Shown one piece after another: positions 1 to 8,488 of a DNA stretch of 64,000 nt. The position numbers were made by a program, and so were the translations under genes. The DNA lies in NCBI GenBank assembly GCA_036268615.1, contig DATATV010000065.1:1-64000 (forward strand). Reading direction: 5' to 3'. Below the pieces are notes generated by a model. It was not told the DNA's origin. It saw only the letters and a program-made list of their open reading frames with translations, and did not search any database. Every line of letters begins with the position of its first letter. The stretch's first letter is position 1. This stretch comes from DATATV01 sp036268615 (GTDB lineage: Bacteria > Actinomycetota > Actinomycetes > Mycobacteriales > Pseudonocardiaceae).

Positions 1-760
1 CGCCGCCGCTGACCGCCTGCGCCTCGCCGCCCAGCGTCCAGTGCTCGTCACTCGCGGTGTCCTGCACGCCGCTGGGTGCGCCCCCACCGCTGCCCCCGGC
101 CGGCGGGCCGACCGGCGGGGTGAACGAGCCGGACGCGTCACCGTCCTTGTGGTACTGCCCGTCGCTGTCCAGGTGACCGGTCTCCACCTCGGTCCACTGG
201 TGGTCGCCGGTGTGTTCGGCGGTGACCACGTGGCCGTCCGGGGAGATCTCGGTCGCCACGTCGGCCTGGCCGTCGTGGTTGGTGTCGGTGTAGAGAATCG
301 TGTCGCCCTGCGCGTCGTGCACGACCGCGGTGTCCGGGGTGCCGGTGTTGCCGCTGTCCACGGTGGCCTGGCCGGCGGTCACGTCGCCGTTGGCGGTGTC
401 CACGCTGATCGTCTCGCCGGTGCCGCCGCCGTGGCCGGTCTCGGTGGACGGGCTGTCGGTGCCGCCCCCGCCGGTGTCGCCGGAGCTGTCGTCCAGCCAC
501 TTGCCGGAGTCCGCGTCGAAGTGCGCCGAGCTGATCTCGTCGCCCTGCTGGTCGTACTCGACCACCTCGTCGGCGTTGCCGTCGTGGTCGGTGTCGAGGT
601 AGGCGAGGTGGTCGCCGTCGGCGGTGTCCACCTCGTAGCCGTCCAGCAGACCGCTCTGTTCGGCGGAGAAGTTCTCCTGCTCGGTGAACTCGTGGCCGTC
701 GACGTCGATCTTGATCTCGCCGCTGTCGCCCGCGTCGCCGTTGTCGATGTACACGGCCAC
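1..760 (-). CDS. Acidic protein with EF-hand-like calcium-binding repeats, DUF6802-like (3' end outside window)
   Basis: The minus frame from a GTG at 760 reads into the window edge, so the C-terminus is missing; a GTG at 754 is an alternative start. The first ~253 residues are rich in Asp, Gly, Thr and Ser. They contain two near-copies of a D-x-D-x-D-G-x-x-D loop (DTDHDGNAD near residue 56, DTNHDGQAD near 160), as in EF-hand or dockerin-type calcium loops. The copies are separated by a Gly/Ser-rich linker, and a Pro/Gly-rich stretch follows. No signal peptide or membrane segment is visible. I recall similar acidic proteins annotated as DUF6802 in Pseudonocardiaceae; that assignment and calcium binding are inference. 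It lies downstream of the dynamin operon in the same direction, 134 nt away. Confidence 0.6.
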   Translation of the reverse strand, partial: MAVYIDNGDAGDSGEIKIDVDGHEFTEQENFSAEQSGLLDGYEVDTADGDHLAYLDTDHDGNADEVVEYDQQGDEISSAHFDADSGKWLDDSSGDTGGGGTDSPSTETGHGGGTGETISVDTANGDVTAGQATVDSGNTGTPDTAVVHDAQGDTILYTDTNHDGQADVATEISPDGHVVTAEHTGDHQWTEVETGHLDSDGQYHKDGDASGSFTPPVGPPAGGSGGGAPSGVQDTASDEHWTLGGEAQAVSGG

Positions 761-894
761 CCCTGCCTTGTGTCTGCTCTGAGCCGGCTGCTCGGACCCT
801 GCTCTGACTCTGCTCTGACTCACCGTAGGCCGCCCCGGTTCCCCGAGCCAAGCTGTTGCGCCCTGTTGTGTCCCAGGGCGTGGGTCAGCCGCGT

Positions 895-2730
895 TCAACC
901 ATGGTCACGCAGGTCCCGGATACCGGCCAGCAGGCCGGCCACCCTGGTGCGTCCGGCCTGCGTCTCACCCAGCCGTTTGCCGGCCGTCTGCAACTGCCGG
1001 GACCGCTCGCCGGCCTCCAGCTTCAGCGTCCGGTCCACCTCCCGCAGCTCCGCCTCGATCGCATCGATCCGCCGGCCCAGCGCGTCGTCGAGGGCCAGGA
1101 AGAGCTGCTGCTCGGCCTCGATCAGCTGCTCGGAGACGAGCTGGTCCATGGTGGAGCGGGCGTCCGCGATCGCCTCGGTCAGCCACTGCTTCATGTGCTG
1201 CTTCTCGGTGGCGTGCTTGCGGGTGCGGGCCAGCCACCAGCCCGCGCCCAACCCGATCACGATCGTCGCCGGCAGCACGAACGGGTTGAGCAGCGCCACG
1301 CTCACCCCGGCCAGCGGCAGCGCGGCCACCCGCGCCGCGCCGAACCCGCCGGTGATGCCCATGAACACCAGCAGCTTGTCCTCGGCGGTGGGCGCCCGCT
1401 TGTCCGGCGGCCGCAGCGACACCGACTGGTTGCCGCCCCGGGCGAACTGGGCCCGGATCACCGCGAGCTCCTCGGCGGAGAACAACTCCGCCAACGCCGC
1501 CGAGGTGACCCGGTCCAGCCGCAGCCCCAGGTTGCCCGACAGCCGCCCGGACACCAGTTGCAGCGCGGTGTCCACCTCCTGCGGCAGCCCGGCCAGCGCG
1601 GTCCGGTCGGCCGAGTCGATCGCCTGCCGGAACCACGACTGCAGGTCGCGCATCTCCTTGTTGACCTCGTGCGTGGTCTCCGCGCGGGCCCGCTGCACCT
1701 CGGCGCGCAGCTTGACCTGCCAGCCCCGGGTGGACGAGCGGCGCGCGCCCGCCAACTCGTCCCGGCGGGCCCGCAGCACCTCGGCCTGCGCCTCGCCGCC
1801 GGTCAACGTCCGGCACTCGGCCTGCAACCGGGACTCCAGCTCGGCCAGCGCGGTGTCCAGCGCGCGCAGCCCGTTCGCCTCGGCCAACATCACCGACCGG
1901 CCGACAACCATCTCCTGCAGCGCGGTCTGGATCTCGGCGATGCCGGCCCGCTCGCGCAGCATCGCCGCCGCGTCCGGGTTCGGCGCGGTCGCCGCCAGCT
2001 CCAACATCCGCGCCGAACACGGATGGAATACCGCGTCGGCGAACCGCGGCGCGTACTCCGCCAGCAGCTCCCGGTCGGCCGCGAGCACCTGCCGCCAGCC
2101 GCGGAACACGTCGGTCTTGGTCAGCGCGAACACCACCGTCTCCACCCGCTCGCCGACCTCCCGCAGGAAAGTCAGCTCACTGGCGGTCAACGGGCTGGAC
2201 GCGTCGACCACGAACAACAGCGCGGTCGCCGACGCGGCGGCCTCCTTCGCCAACTCACCGTGCATCGAGTCCAGGCCACCGACCCCGGGGGTGTCCACCA
2301 CGGTCAGCCGGTCCAGCAGCGGCACCGGCCCGGCCACCCGGACGTAGCGCGGCGGCAGCTGACCGGCCGGCAGCTCGTGCCCGGCGCACACCCAGTCGGG
2401 CAGCTGCTCCAACGCGAAGGCCACCGGTTCCAACTGACCCGGGTAACACGCCTGCGCCTGCCACTGCTGGGCGTGCTCGAACACCAGGTAAGTCGCGGTC
2501 GCCGTGTCGGCGTCCACAGGGGACAGTCCCGGGGTCATCAGCAGCGCGTTGACCAGGGTGCTCTTGCCCCGGTTGGTCTCCCCGACGACCACGACGGTGG
2601 GCGTGGCCGGCCGGTCGGTGCGGACCTTCTCCACCCAGTCGGCGGCCACCGGGTCGGTCTCCCGCAGCAGCCCGGTCAGCTTCTCCCTGGTCTGCCGGAC
2701 CTGCTGCGGCAGTTGGGCCGGAGCGGTCAC
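895..2730 (-). CDS. Dynamin-like GTPase (membrane-remodelling type), downstream paralogue
   Basis: A 611-residue protein with a full dynamin_N-type GTPase core: P-loop GETNRGKST at residues 50-58, a DTPGVGG G3 motif, a TKTD G4 motif, then long helical segments. Near residue 480-530 two hydrophobic stretches (ITGGFGAARVAALPLAGV and LLNPFVLPATIVIGLGAG) resemble the membrane-inserting hairpin of bacterial dynamins such as IniA, DynA and DynB. Known relatives remodel or protect the membrane or act at division septa; the job here is inferred. The start is the GTG at 2730, which overlaps the stop of the GrpE-like gene by 4 nt. The reading frame stays open upstream to 2991, but that part overlaps the GrpE-like gene and has out-of-frame composition. 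Last gene of a three-gene operon. Confidence 0.9.
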   Translation of the reverse strand: MTAPAQLPQQVRQTREKLTGLLRETDPVAADWVEKVRTDRPATPTVVVVGETNRGKSTLVNALLMTPGLSPVDADTATATYLVFEHAQQWQAQACYPGQLEPVAFALEQLPDWVCAGHELPAGQLPPRYVRVAGPVPLLDRLTVVDTPGVGGLDSMHGELAKEAAASATALLFVVDASSPLTASELTFLREVGERVETVVFALTKTDVFRGWRQVLAADRELLAEYAPRFADAVFHPCSARMLELAATAPNPDAAAMLRERAGIAEIQTALQEMVVGRSVMLAEANGLRALDTALAELESRLQAECRTLTGGEAQAEVLRARRDELAGARRSSTRGWQVKLRAEVQRARAETTHEVNKEMRDLQSWFRQAIDSADRTALAGLPQEVDTALQLVSGRLSGNLGLRLDRVTSAALAELFSAEELAVIRAQFARGGNQSVSLRPPDKRAPTAEDKLLVFMGITGGFGAARVAALPLAGVSVALLNPFVLPATIVIGLGAGWWLARTRKHATEKQHMKQWLTEAIADARSTMDQLVSEQLIEAEQQLFLALDDALGRRIDAIEAELREVDRTLKLEAGERSRQLQTAGKRLGETQAGRTRVAGLLAGIRDLRDHG

Positions 2731-3185
2731 CGGGCCGGCCGCAGCTGGTAGACGATCACCACGGGGGCGCGCAGCACCCGGCCGTGGTCGGTGAAACCGA
2801 CCACCTCGGTCTCCGCGACCAGGCCGTCCAGCGTCGGGTCCACGGTGGCCACCGTGCCGCCCGCCTCGTGCTGCGCCGGGTCGAACGGCTCGCCGTCGGG
2901 CCGCAGCGCGGCCACCCCGACCCCGGCCAGGCTCTGCTCGATCCGCTGCGCCACCCCGGAACTGCGCGCTCTGTCCAGCGCGTACAGACACACCTCGACC
3001 AGCGCCCGGCGCTCGCCGAGGGCCTGGTCGAGCAGCGTGGGATCGCCGAGACCGAACACCTCGGTCGTCGGCTCCGCGGTGGTTGACTGGAGGTGGGCGC
3101 TCACGCCGGTTTTCGACGCGGCCGACCCGTCCCCGGTTCCCGATCCGCCCGGGATATCCGGCTGCCGCTGCTCATCCTGGCTCAC
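2727..3185 (-). CDS. GrpE-like nucleotide-exchange protein inside the dynamin operon
   Basis: 152 residues. The C-terminal half carries the GrpE beta-domain signature (GEPFDPAQHEA, then VVGFTDHGRVLRAPVVIVY), preceded by a short helical part. The usual long GrpE coiled coil is shortened to about 40 residues. GrpE releases ADP from DnaK-type ATPases; the canonical grpE of this genome is at 40155, so this is a paralogue. Its start GTG (3185) overlaps the stop of the upstream dynamin gene and its stop overlaps the start of the downstream dynamin gene, 4 nt each. The three proteins are therefore translationally coupled. Whether it serves an Hsp70 or has been recruited to the GTPases is open. Confidence 0.85.
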   Translation of the reverse strand: MSQDEQRQPDIPGGSGTGDGSAASKTGVSAHLQSTTAEPTTEVFGLGDPTLLDQALGERRALVEVCLYALDRARSSGVAQRIEQSLAGVGVAALRPDGEPFDPAQHEAGGTVATVDPTLDGLVAETEVVGFTDHGRVLRAPVVIVYQLRPAR

Positions 3186-4813
3186 CGGCGTCGCCCGCCT
3201 CCCCCGGTCTGCTCACGAAGCTGTTGCCACAGCAGGAAATACGCCCGGTGCACCACGTGCGCCACCCGGCTCTGCGCGGGGGTGGCGCCGAACGAGGCGA
3301 ACGACCGCCACCAGCCGGCCCGCTCCAGCGCGTACGCCACGTGGTCGGCCGCAGGCCGACCGGGCAGCCCGAGCTGGTCGCCGACGTCGGCCGTGCTGCC
3401 CACCCGCAGTACTTCCTCGGCCAGGTCCTCTGGCATGTCCACCGCGCCCGACGCGACCAGGGTCAGCGCCTCCAGCAGCCGCAGCTGGTGTGCCTCCGGT
3501 TTGGTCAGCAGCACCTCGATCGCGTCGTGCACCCGCTGCCGCTCACCCGGGTCGCCCGACGCGTGCGCCAGCGCGGTGATCGAGGCCAGCGCGGCGGCCG
3601 CCTTGATGCCGTCGGCGCGCGCCCGGAACACCTCGTCCAGCCGGCTGCGCACCCCGGCCAGCCCGGACCGCTCCAGCAGCAGCCTGCGCAGCGCCCCCGC
3701 GGTGAGCTGCGGGTCCTCCCGCAGCGCCGCGATCGCGCCGCGCAGCCCGTAGAGATCGAGTTTCTCCAGCAGTCGCACCCGGGTGCCGGCCGGCACCGGC
3801 ACCTCCCAGCTGGTGAACAGGTCCGCCGAGATCAGCATGGTCTCCCAGGTGGTCTCGTCCAGTTCGGCCAGCGCGCGCAGCGCCTCCGCGTCGGCCGAGG
3901 TGAACCCGCCGGTCTCCGCGGACTCGGCGAGCAGCCCGATCACCGGCAGCACGTCGGCCACCCTCGGCTTGAGCAGCGCGGCCTGTTTCGCGGCGAGCAG
4001 TTCCGCGGCCCGCCAGACACTGCCCTCGGCCTCGGTCACCGACTCCGGCGCGATCGTGTCCACCTTGTTCAGCACGGCGATCGCGTTCACCGGCCCGGCC
4101 TCCCGGCGCGCGGTCGCCGCGGTGAACGCGGCCAGCGCCTGGTGGTCGTCGGCCCGCACCGACTGGGTGACCACGTAGATCACCGCCTCCGCGCCGGCCA
4201 CCGCGTTGGTGGACACCGGGTCCAGGTCGTCGGCGTCCACCGTCCCGTCCCCGGTGCCGTCCCCGGTGCCATCCCCGTTGCCGCCGGCCCGCGGCGGTGC
4301 GTCCGCCGTGCCCAACAACAGTTCCGTGCGCGACACCGACGCCGCGTGCAGCGAACCGAGGCCCGGGGTGTCGATCACGGTGAGGTCGCGCAGCACGTCG
4401 TTGGTGAGGTACGCCTCCAGGTGCGAGACGTGCGCCTCGCTGTCGGTCACCGCGTCCAGGTCGGCCGGGATCATCCCGTTCGTGTCGAAGGGCAGCACCT
4501 GCCGGCGGCCGTCGGTGAACACCACCTCGACCCGGTCGACCGTGCCGTAGGAGAACCGGGTCACCAGCCGGGTGCACTCGCCGATGTCGGTGGGCGCCAC
4601 CCGGCGGCCGATCAGCGCGTTGACCAAGGTCGACTTGCCCGACTTGATCCGCCCGGCGACCGCGACCTGCAACGGCGCCGACAGCCGGCGCAGCACCTCG
4701 CGGAACCCGGCCGCGGTGCGCGGCGAGACCTGGGGTTGCAGCCGAACGCACAGGTTGGCCACGGCAGCCGACAGCGGGCCGGCCAGCCGCTGCTGCTCGG
4801 TCCCGGTGCTCAC
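3182..4813 (-). CDS. Dynamin-like GTPase, upstream paralogue
   Basis: About 543 residues with P-loop GRIKSGKSTLVNAL near residue 55, G3 motif DTPGLGSL and G4 motif NKVD, the dynamin_N layout. A low-complexity Gly/Asp stretch (GDGTGDGTGDGT) interrupts the GTPase domain after G3. No long hydrophobic hairpin is evident, unlike its partner, so the pair may divide GTPase and membrane roles as in DynA/DynB or IniA/IniC; this is inference. I prefer the GTG at 4813, which has GGGACG about 11 nt upstream. A GTG at 4861 would add 16 residues with no visible ribosome site. First gene of the operon, divergent from the histidine kinase gene. Confidence 0.88.
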   Translation of the reverse strand: MSTGTEQQRLAGPLSAAVANLCVRLQPQVSPRTAAGFREVLRRLSAPLQVAVAGRIKSGKSTLVNALIGRRVAPTDIGECTRLVTRFSYGTVDRVEVVFTDGRRQVLPFDTNGMIPADLDAVTDSEAHVSHLEAYLTNDVLRDLTVIDTPGLGSLHAASVSRTELLLGTADAPPRAGGNGDGTGDGTGDGTVDADDLDPVSTNAVAGAEAVIYVVTQSVRADDHQALAAFTAATARREAGPVNAIAVLNKVDTIAPESVTEAEGSVWRAAELLAAKQAALLKPRVADVLPVIGLLAESAETGGFTSADAEALRALAELDETTWETMLISADLFTSWEVPVPAGTRVRLLEKLDLYGLRGAIAALREDPQLTAGALRRLLLERSGLAGVRSRLDEVFRARADGIKAAAALASITALAHASGDPGERQRVHDAIEVLLTKPEAHQLRLLEALTLVASGAVDMPEDLAEEVLRVGSTADVGDQLGLPGRPAADHVAYALERAGWWRSFASFGATPAQSRVAHVVHRAYFLLWQQLREQTGGGGRRR

Positions 4814-4916
4814 GTCGGAAATCGTCCCATGACCGCGGTCGGTGGGCGCGCGCTTCCCCACGAGTCGTAGCCCGGTCTCGTCCCAGAGGATGACGTGCGC
4901 TGATCCGAATGCTGCC

Positions 4917-4922
4917 TAACCT
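4917..4922 (+). promoter_or_regulatory. Putative -10 box (TAACCT) of a leaderless histidine kinase gene
   Basis: TAACCT ends 6 nt before the GTG start and no Shine-Dalgarno sequence lies between them. This spacing is typical of actinobacterial leaderless transcripts. Confidence 0.45.
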
Positions 4923-4928
4923 GGAACA

Positions 4929-6227
4929 GTGCGCCGGCTGAGTCTGTGGATGCGCGGGCATCCGATGTTCGGGGACACGCTGATCACCGGCGTGCTGCTG
5001 CTGCTCGACCTGTCCTCCGCCGGCGAGCCCTTCGCCAAGCAACACCCGGTGGTCTACTGGCCGGTCGGCGCGCTGCTGGTGCTGCCGGTGGTGCTGCGCC
5101 GGCGCGAGCCCATGCTCACCGCCTACCTCGTCCTGGCCGGCGGTGTGCTGCAACTGATCACCCACGGCTCCCTGCAGGACCCCTCGGAACTGATCGTGCG
5201 CGGCGGCGACTTCGCCATCGGCGTCGCGCTCTACACCCTGCTGGCCTACGTGGGCCGCCGGCAGGCGCTGGCCTACGCCGGCCTGCTGCTCGTGGGCACC
5301 GCGGTGTGGTCGGTCTGGCGGGTGCACGACGCGCACGAGGGCTGGGTGCTCACCTTCGGCGCGCTGCTCATCTACAGCGTGTGCTGGCTGCTCGGCGAGT
5401 TCATGGGCGCCCGCCGCGCCTACGACGAGGAGGTCCGGCAGCGGCTGAAGCTGATGGAGACCGAACGCGACCAGCACGCCCGGATCGCGGTGGCCGCCGA
5501 ACGCACCCGGATCGCCCGCGAACTGCACGATGTCGTCGCGCACGCGGTGAGCGCGATCGTGGTGCAGGCCGACGGCGCCGCCTACACCATCCGGACCGAT
5601 CCGGACCTGGCCGAGAGCGCGGTGCGCACCATCTCCGCCACCGGCCGGGACGCGCTGGTGGAGCTGCGCAGACTGCTGGACGTGCTGCGCGGCGACTCCG
5701 ACTCCGGCGACGAACGCGCCCCGCAGCCGGGCACCGGCGCGCTGCCCGAACTCGTGGACAAGGTCACCGGCGTCGGCCTGCCGGTCACCCTGGAGCTGCT
5801 CGGCAAGCTCGACGACCTGCCCGCCGCGGTCGGCCTCGGCGTCTACCGGATCGCCCAGGAGGCGCTGACCAACACGCTCAAGCACGCAGGCCCCGGCGCG
5901 GCCGCGGCCGTGCGGGTGCAGCGGGTCGGCGGCCTGGTCGAGGTCGAGGTGCTCGACGACGGCCTCGGCACGCCCGATGGCCTCGGCACGCCCGGCGGCC
6001 TGGTCGCGGTGTCCGGCGGCAACGGGCTGATCGGTATGCGGGAACGGGCCAGCGTGCTGGGCGGCCTGCTCGACGCCGGGCCGCTGCGGGCGGGCGGCTG
6101 GCGGGTCCGCGCCCGGTTCCCGGTCCGAACCGACCAGCACAGCACCCCGGCCCCGGCCGGCGCACCCGCCGACGAGCAACTCGACCAGCCCGGATCGGCC
6201 GATCAGCGGGCGGCCGGGGCGTGGTAG
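4929..6227 (+). CDS. Sensor histidine kinase, NarL/DesK-type (HisKA_3)
   Basis: 432 residues. The N-terminal ~170 residues hold about five hydrophobic helices (for example TLITGVLLLLDL, VGALLVLPVVL, WVLTFGALLIYSVCWLL) with no large extracellular loop. A HisKA_3 dimerisation box ERTRIARELHDVVAHAVSAI follows, with phospho-acceptor His at about residue 200. The HATPase domain shows EALTNTLKHA (N box), DDGLG and GLIGMRERA (G boxes). It autophosphorylates and should pass phosphate to the response regulator 17 nt downstream. The short loops suggest sensing within the membrane, but the signal is unknown. Confidence 0.93.
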   Translation: MRRLSLWMRGHPMFGDTLITGVLLLLDLSSAGEPFAKQHPVVYWPVGALLVLPVVLRRREPMLTAYLVLAGGVLQLITHGSLQDPSELIVRGGDFAIGVALYTLLAYVGRRQALAYAGLLLVGTAVWSVWRVHDAHEGWVLTFGALLIYSVCWLLGEFMGARRAYDEEVRQRLKLMETERDQHARIAVAAERTRIARELHDVVAHAVSAIVVQADGAAYTIRTDPDLAESAVRTISATGRDALVELRRLLDVLRGDSDSGDERAPQPGTGALPELVDKVTGVGLPVTLELLGKLDDLPAAVGLGVYRIAQEALTNTLKHAGPGAAAAVRVQRVGGLVEVEVLDDGLGTPDGLGTPGGLVAVSGGNGLIGMRERASVLGGLLDAGPLRAGGWRVRARFPVRTDQHSTPAPAGAPADEQLDQPGSADQRAAGAW

Positions 6228-6231
6228 GCGC

Positions 6232-6237
6232 TACGGT
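6232..6237 (+). promoter_or_regulatory. Putative -10 box (TACGGT) just before the response regulator
   Basis: TACGGT ends 7 nt before the GTG of the response regulator, and there is no ribosome-binding site. The regulator may have its own leaderless promoter besides readthrough from the kinase gene. Confidence 0.35.
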
Positions 6238-6244
6238 CACTGCC

Positions 6245-6901
6245 GTGATCAGGGTGCTGCTGGTGGACGATCAGGAACTCATGCGGATGGGTTTCCGCAT
6301 GGTTCTGGGCGCCCAGGAGGACGTGGACGTCGTCGGTGAGGCGGGCGACGGCCGGCGGGCCGTGGAGCTCGCCCGCGAGCTGCGCCCGGACGTGGTGCTG
6401 ATGGACGTGCGGATGCCGGTGCTCGACGGCGTGGAGGCGACCAAGCAGATCACCGAGCCCGGCCTGGCCAAGGTGATCGTGATGACCACCTTCGATCTGG
6501 ACGAGTACGCGCTGTCCGCGCTGCGCAACGGCGCCAGTGGCTTTCTGCTCAAGGACACCCAGCCGGCCGAGCTGGTCTCCTCGCTGCGCGCGGTGGCCAG
6601 CGGCGACGCGGTGGTCTCGCCGAGCGTGACCCGGCGGCTGCTGGCGCGCTTCCTCGGTGCGGCCGGCGGCGAGCTGCGCGACGCGGCCGTGCTGGACGTG
6701 CTGACCGAGCGGGAGCGCGAGGTGCTCGTGCTGATCGCCAAGGGCCTGTCCAACACCGAGCTGGCCGGCCGGCTGTTCCTGTCCGAGGCGACGGTGAAGA
6801 CGCACGTCGGCCGCATCCTGGCCAAGCTCGACCTGCGCGACCGGGTGCAGGCCGTGGTGCTGGCCTACGAGACCGGCCTGGTCCGCCCCGGCGAGAGCTG
6901 A
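6245..6901 (+). CDS. LuxR/NarL-family response regulator
   Basis: 218 residues. The receiver domain has the acidic pair D8-D9, phosphorylatable D54 (VVLMDVRMP) and K in FLLKDTQP. The C-terminal LuxR helix-turn-helix (LTEREREVLVLIAKGLSN through VKTHVGRILAKL) spans about residues 150-210. It is the cognate partner of the kinase immediately upstream. The GTG at 6245 gives the canonical receiver N-terminus VIRVLLVDDQE. Its 3' end overlaps the 3' end of the convergent SDR gene by 37 nt, so transcripts of the two could interfere. Confidence 0.95.
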   Translation: MIRVLLVDDQELMRMGFRMVLGAQEDVDVVGEAGDGRRAVELARELRPDVVLMDVRMPVLDGVEATKQITEPGLAKVIVMTTFDLDEYALSALRNGASGFLLKDTQPAELVSSLRAVASGDAVVSPSVTRRLLARFLGAAGGELRDAAVLDVLTEREREVLVLIAKGLSNTELAGRLFLSEATVKTHVGRILAKLDLRDRVQAVVLAYETGLVRPGES

Positions 6902-7806
6902 CGGTACCCGGCGGCGTCCACAGTGGACGGATCGATCCCGGTGCCGACCACCTCGGCGAACCAGCGGCCCCAGTCCGGCCGGCTGCCGTCCAGGTCGGTG
7001 ACCCCGTACTCGTGCATCAGCCCCCACGAACTGAGCGTCCGCCCGGCGAACCGGGCCACCGCCGGGTCCGTGGCCAGCGCGGCCACACCCCGACCGAGGT
7101 AGTGCGGGGTCTCCGACAGCGCGTAGTGCGGGTCGGTGCTGATCCCGTCCCGCCAGTTGTCCTCGGTCACGCCGAAGTGGTCGAGCATCTGCTCGGAGCG
7201 CAGGAAACCCGGGGTCACCGCGAGTGCGGTGACCCCGTGCGGCCGCAGCTGCTCGGCCATGGCCACGCCGATCCGCCGGATGCCCGACTTCACCAGGTAG
7301 TAGGGCAGCGCGCTGCCCGGGTAGTCGTCGGTGTCCCCGTCGGTCACCTCCACCAGCAGCCCACGGCCGCGGCGCACCAGCAGCGGCAGCAGCCCGTGCA
7401 GCGCCACCAGATGGGTGGCCAGCCCGTCCCGGGTCACCCGCAGCGCGGTGGTCAGGTCGGACTCCCAGAACGGGAACTCGTGCTGCACGAACGGATCGCC
7501 GCCCCACACGTCGTCCACCAGCACGTCCAGCCGTCCGTCCACTTCGGACTCGATCTGGGCGGCGAGCCGGGCCACCTGGACCGGGTCGGTGCAGTCGCAA
7601 CGCACCGGGACGCCGACGCCACCGGCCGCGTCGACGAGTTCGGCGGTCTCCTCGATCGTCTCCGGCCGGCGCATTTCGCTCGCGTGCTCCCGGGTGGTCC
7701 GGCCGACCGCGAACACCGTCGCACCGCGCGCGCCGAGTTCCACCGCGATCGCCCGGCCGCACCCCCGGGTCGCCCCGGTCACCACCGCCACCATCCGCTC
7801 GGTCAT
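6865..7806 (-). CDS. Short-chain dehydrogenase/reductase (DHRS1-like)
   Basis: 313 residues. The N-terminal Rossmann motif TGATRGCG binds NAD(P). The usual NNAG motif is replaced by DDVWGG, and the active-site YxxxK is YYLVK near residue 165. The extended C-terminal part (DPHYALSETPHYLGRGVAALATDP) resembles DHRS1-type SDRs. The substrate is unknown. The ATG at 7806 overlaps the stop of the TetR gene by 4 nt, so this is a TetR-SDR operon and the SDR is very likely repressed by that TetR. The loss of the NNAG asparagine is unusual, but seems compatible with this subfamily. Confidence 0.88.
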   Translation of the reverse strand: MTERMVAVVTGATRGCGRAIAVELGARGATVFAVGRTTREHASEMRRPETIEETAELVDAAGGVGVPVRCDCTDPVQVARLAAQIESEVDGRLDVLVDDVWGGDPFVQHEFPFWESDLTTALRVTRDGLATHLVALHGLLPLLVRRGRGLLVEVTDGDTDDYPGSALPYYLVKSGIRRIGVAMAEQLRPHGVTALAVTPGFLRSEQMLDHFGVTEDNWRDGISTDPHYALSETPHYLGRGVAALATDPAVARFAGRTLSSWGLMHEYGVTDLDGSRPDWGRWFAEVVGTGIDPSTVDAAGYRQLSPGRTRPVS

Positions 7807-8390
7807 CGATTCCGCCTCTCCGTCCAGCCGGCCAGCACCGCGTCCACGTCGCCACGCACCCGATCCACCAACGACCCCACCGGCCGGATCGCCCAGTCCA
7901 TCGCCACCCCGTTGACCAGCGCCACCAACAGCCCGGCCGCCCGCTCGGCCGGCGGCGCCCCCGGCAGGTCGGCCGCTGCGGCGAGCAGCAGCCCACGCAC
8001 CTCCGCCCGGACCGCCGCGAAGTGCGCGGCCAACAGTTCCCGCGTGCGCGGGTCGGCCAGCTCGGTGCCCAACTGGGCCAGGTGGTTGGCCACCGTTGCC
8101 GGGTCGCCGAGGTCGGCGAACCACCCGGCCAGCGCGTCGGCCAGGGTGGCCACCGGCGGCCGGCCGCGTGCACCGGCCGCACGCAGCCGATGCACCACCG
8201 AGCCGGTGCCGGCGGTGATGAACGCGTGCAGCAGCCCGGCCCGCGACCCGAACCGGTGAGCCACCGTGCCGACCGCGACACCGGCCTGCTCGGCCACGTC
8301 CGCGACGGTGAAATCCGGGCCCCTGCGACTGATCACCGCGCTCACCGCGGCGAGCAACTGCTCGTCGGAGATCGACCGGGGACGCGCCAC
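7803..8390 (-). CDS. TetR-family regulator of the SDR operon
   Basis: About 195 residues from a GTG at 8390. The N-terminal TetR helix-turn-helix reads FTVADVAEQAGVAVGTVAHR, followed by a helical ligand-binding domain. A longer frame opens at 8438, but that would put the whole 37-bp operator (8400-8436) inside the coding sequence. The region before 8390 has no ribosome site, so translation probably starts on a leaderless message. Proteins of this family repress their own operon until a ligand binds; here the target is the coupled SDR gene and itself. The HAD gene on the other side starts 53 nt from the operator and might also be affected. Confidence 0.88.
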   Translation of the reverse strand: MARPRSISDEQLLAAVSAVISRRGPDFTVADVAEQAGVAVGTVAHRFGSRAGLLHAFITAGTGSVVHRLRAAGARGRPPVATLADALAGWFADLGDPATVANHLAQLGTELADPRTRELLAAHFAAVRAEVRGLLLAAAADLPGAPPAERAAGLLVALVNGVAMDWAIRPVGSLVDRVRGDVDAVLAGWTERRNR

Positions 8391-8399
8391 CGGATTAGT

Positions 8400-8436
8400 G
8401 AACCATGGTTCGACAACCGTTGTCGAACCATCGTTC
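8400..8436. promoter_or_regulatory. Nested palindromic operator of the TetR-SDR operon
   Basis: A 37-bp near-perfect palindrome centred on 8418. Its two 18-nt arms match at 17 of 18 positions. The inner 25 bp (8406-8430) are perfectly symmetric: TGGTTCGACAAC, one base, GTTGTCGAACCA. The left outer part GAACCATGGTTC (8400-8411) is itself a perfect 12-bp palindrome, and GAACCATCGTTC (8425-8436) is its near copy. This gives three overlapping symmetry centres, as expected for side-by-side binding of TetR dimers. Confidence 0.75.
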
Positions 8437-8488
8437 AATAACCGGACGGTGGACTCAACCGGTCACCTGATCGGATACCGTCGAGGTC

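Noticed and set aside
41..2751. Very long plus-strand open frames opposite the acidic-protein and dynamin genes
   Set aside because: Arg/Pro/Ala-rich translations without domains; they mirror the high-GC minus-strand genes whose products have clear motifs.
2731..2991. N-terminal extension of the downstream dynamin gene
   Set aside because: It would overlap the GrpE-like gene for its whole length and is Arg/Gly/Ala-rich; the GTG at 2730 forms a typical 4-nt overlap.
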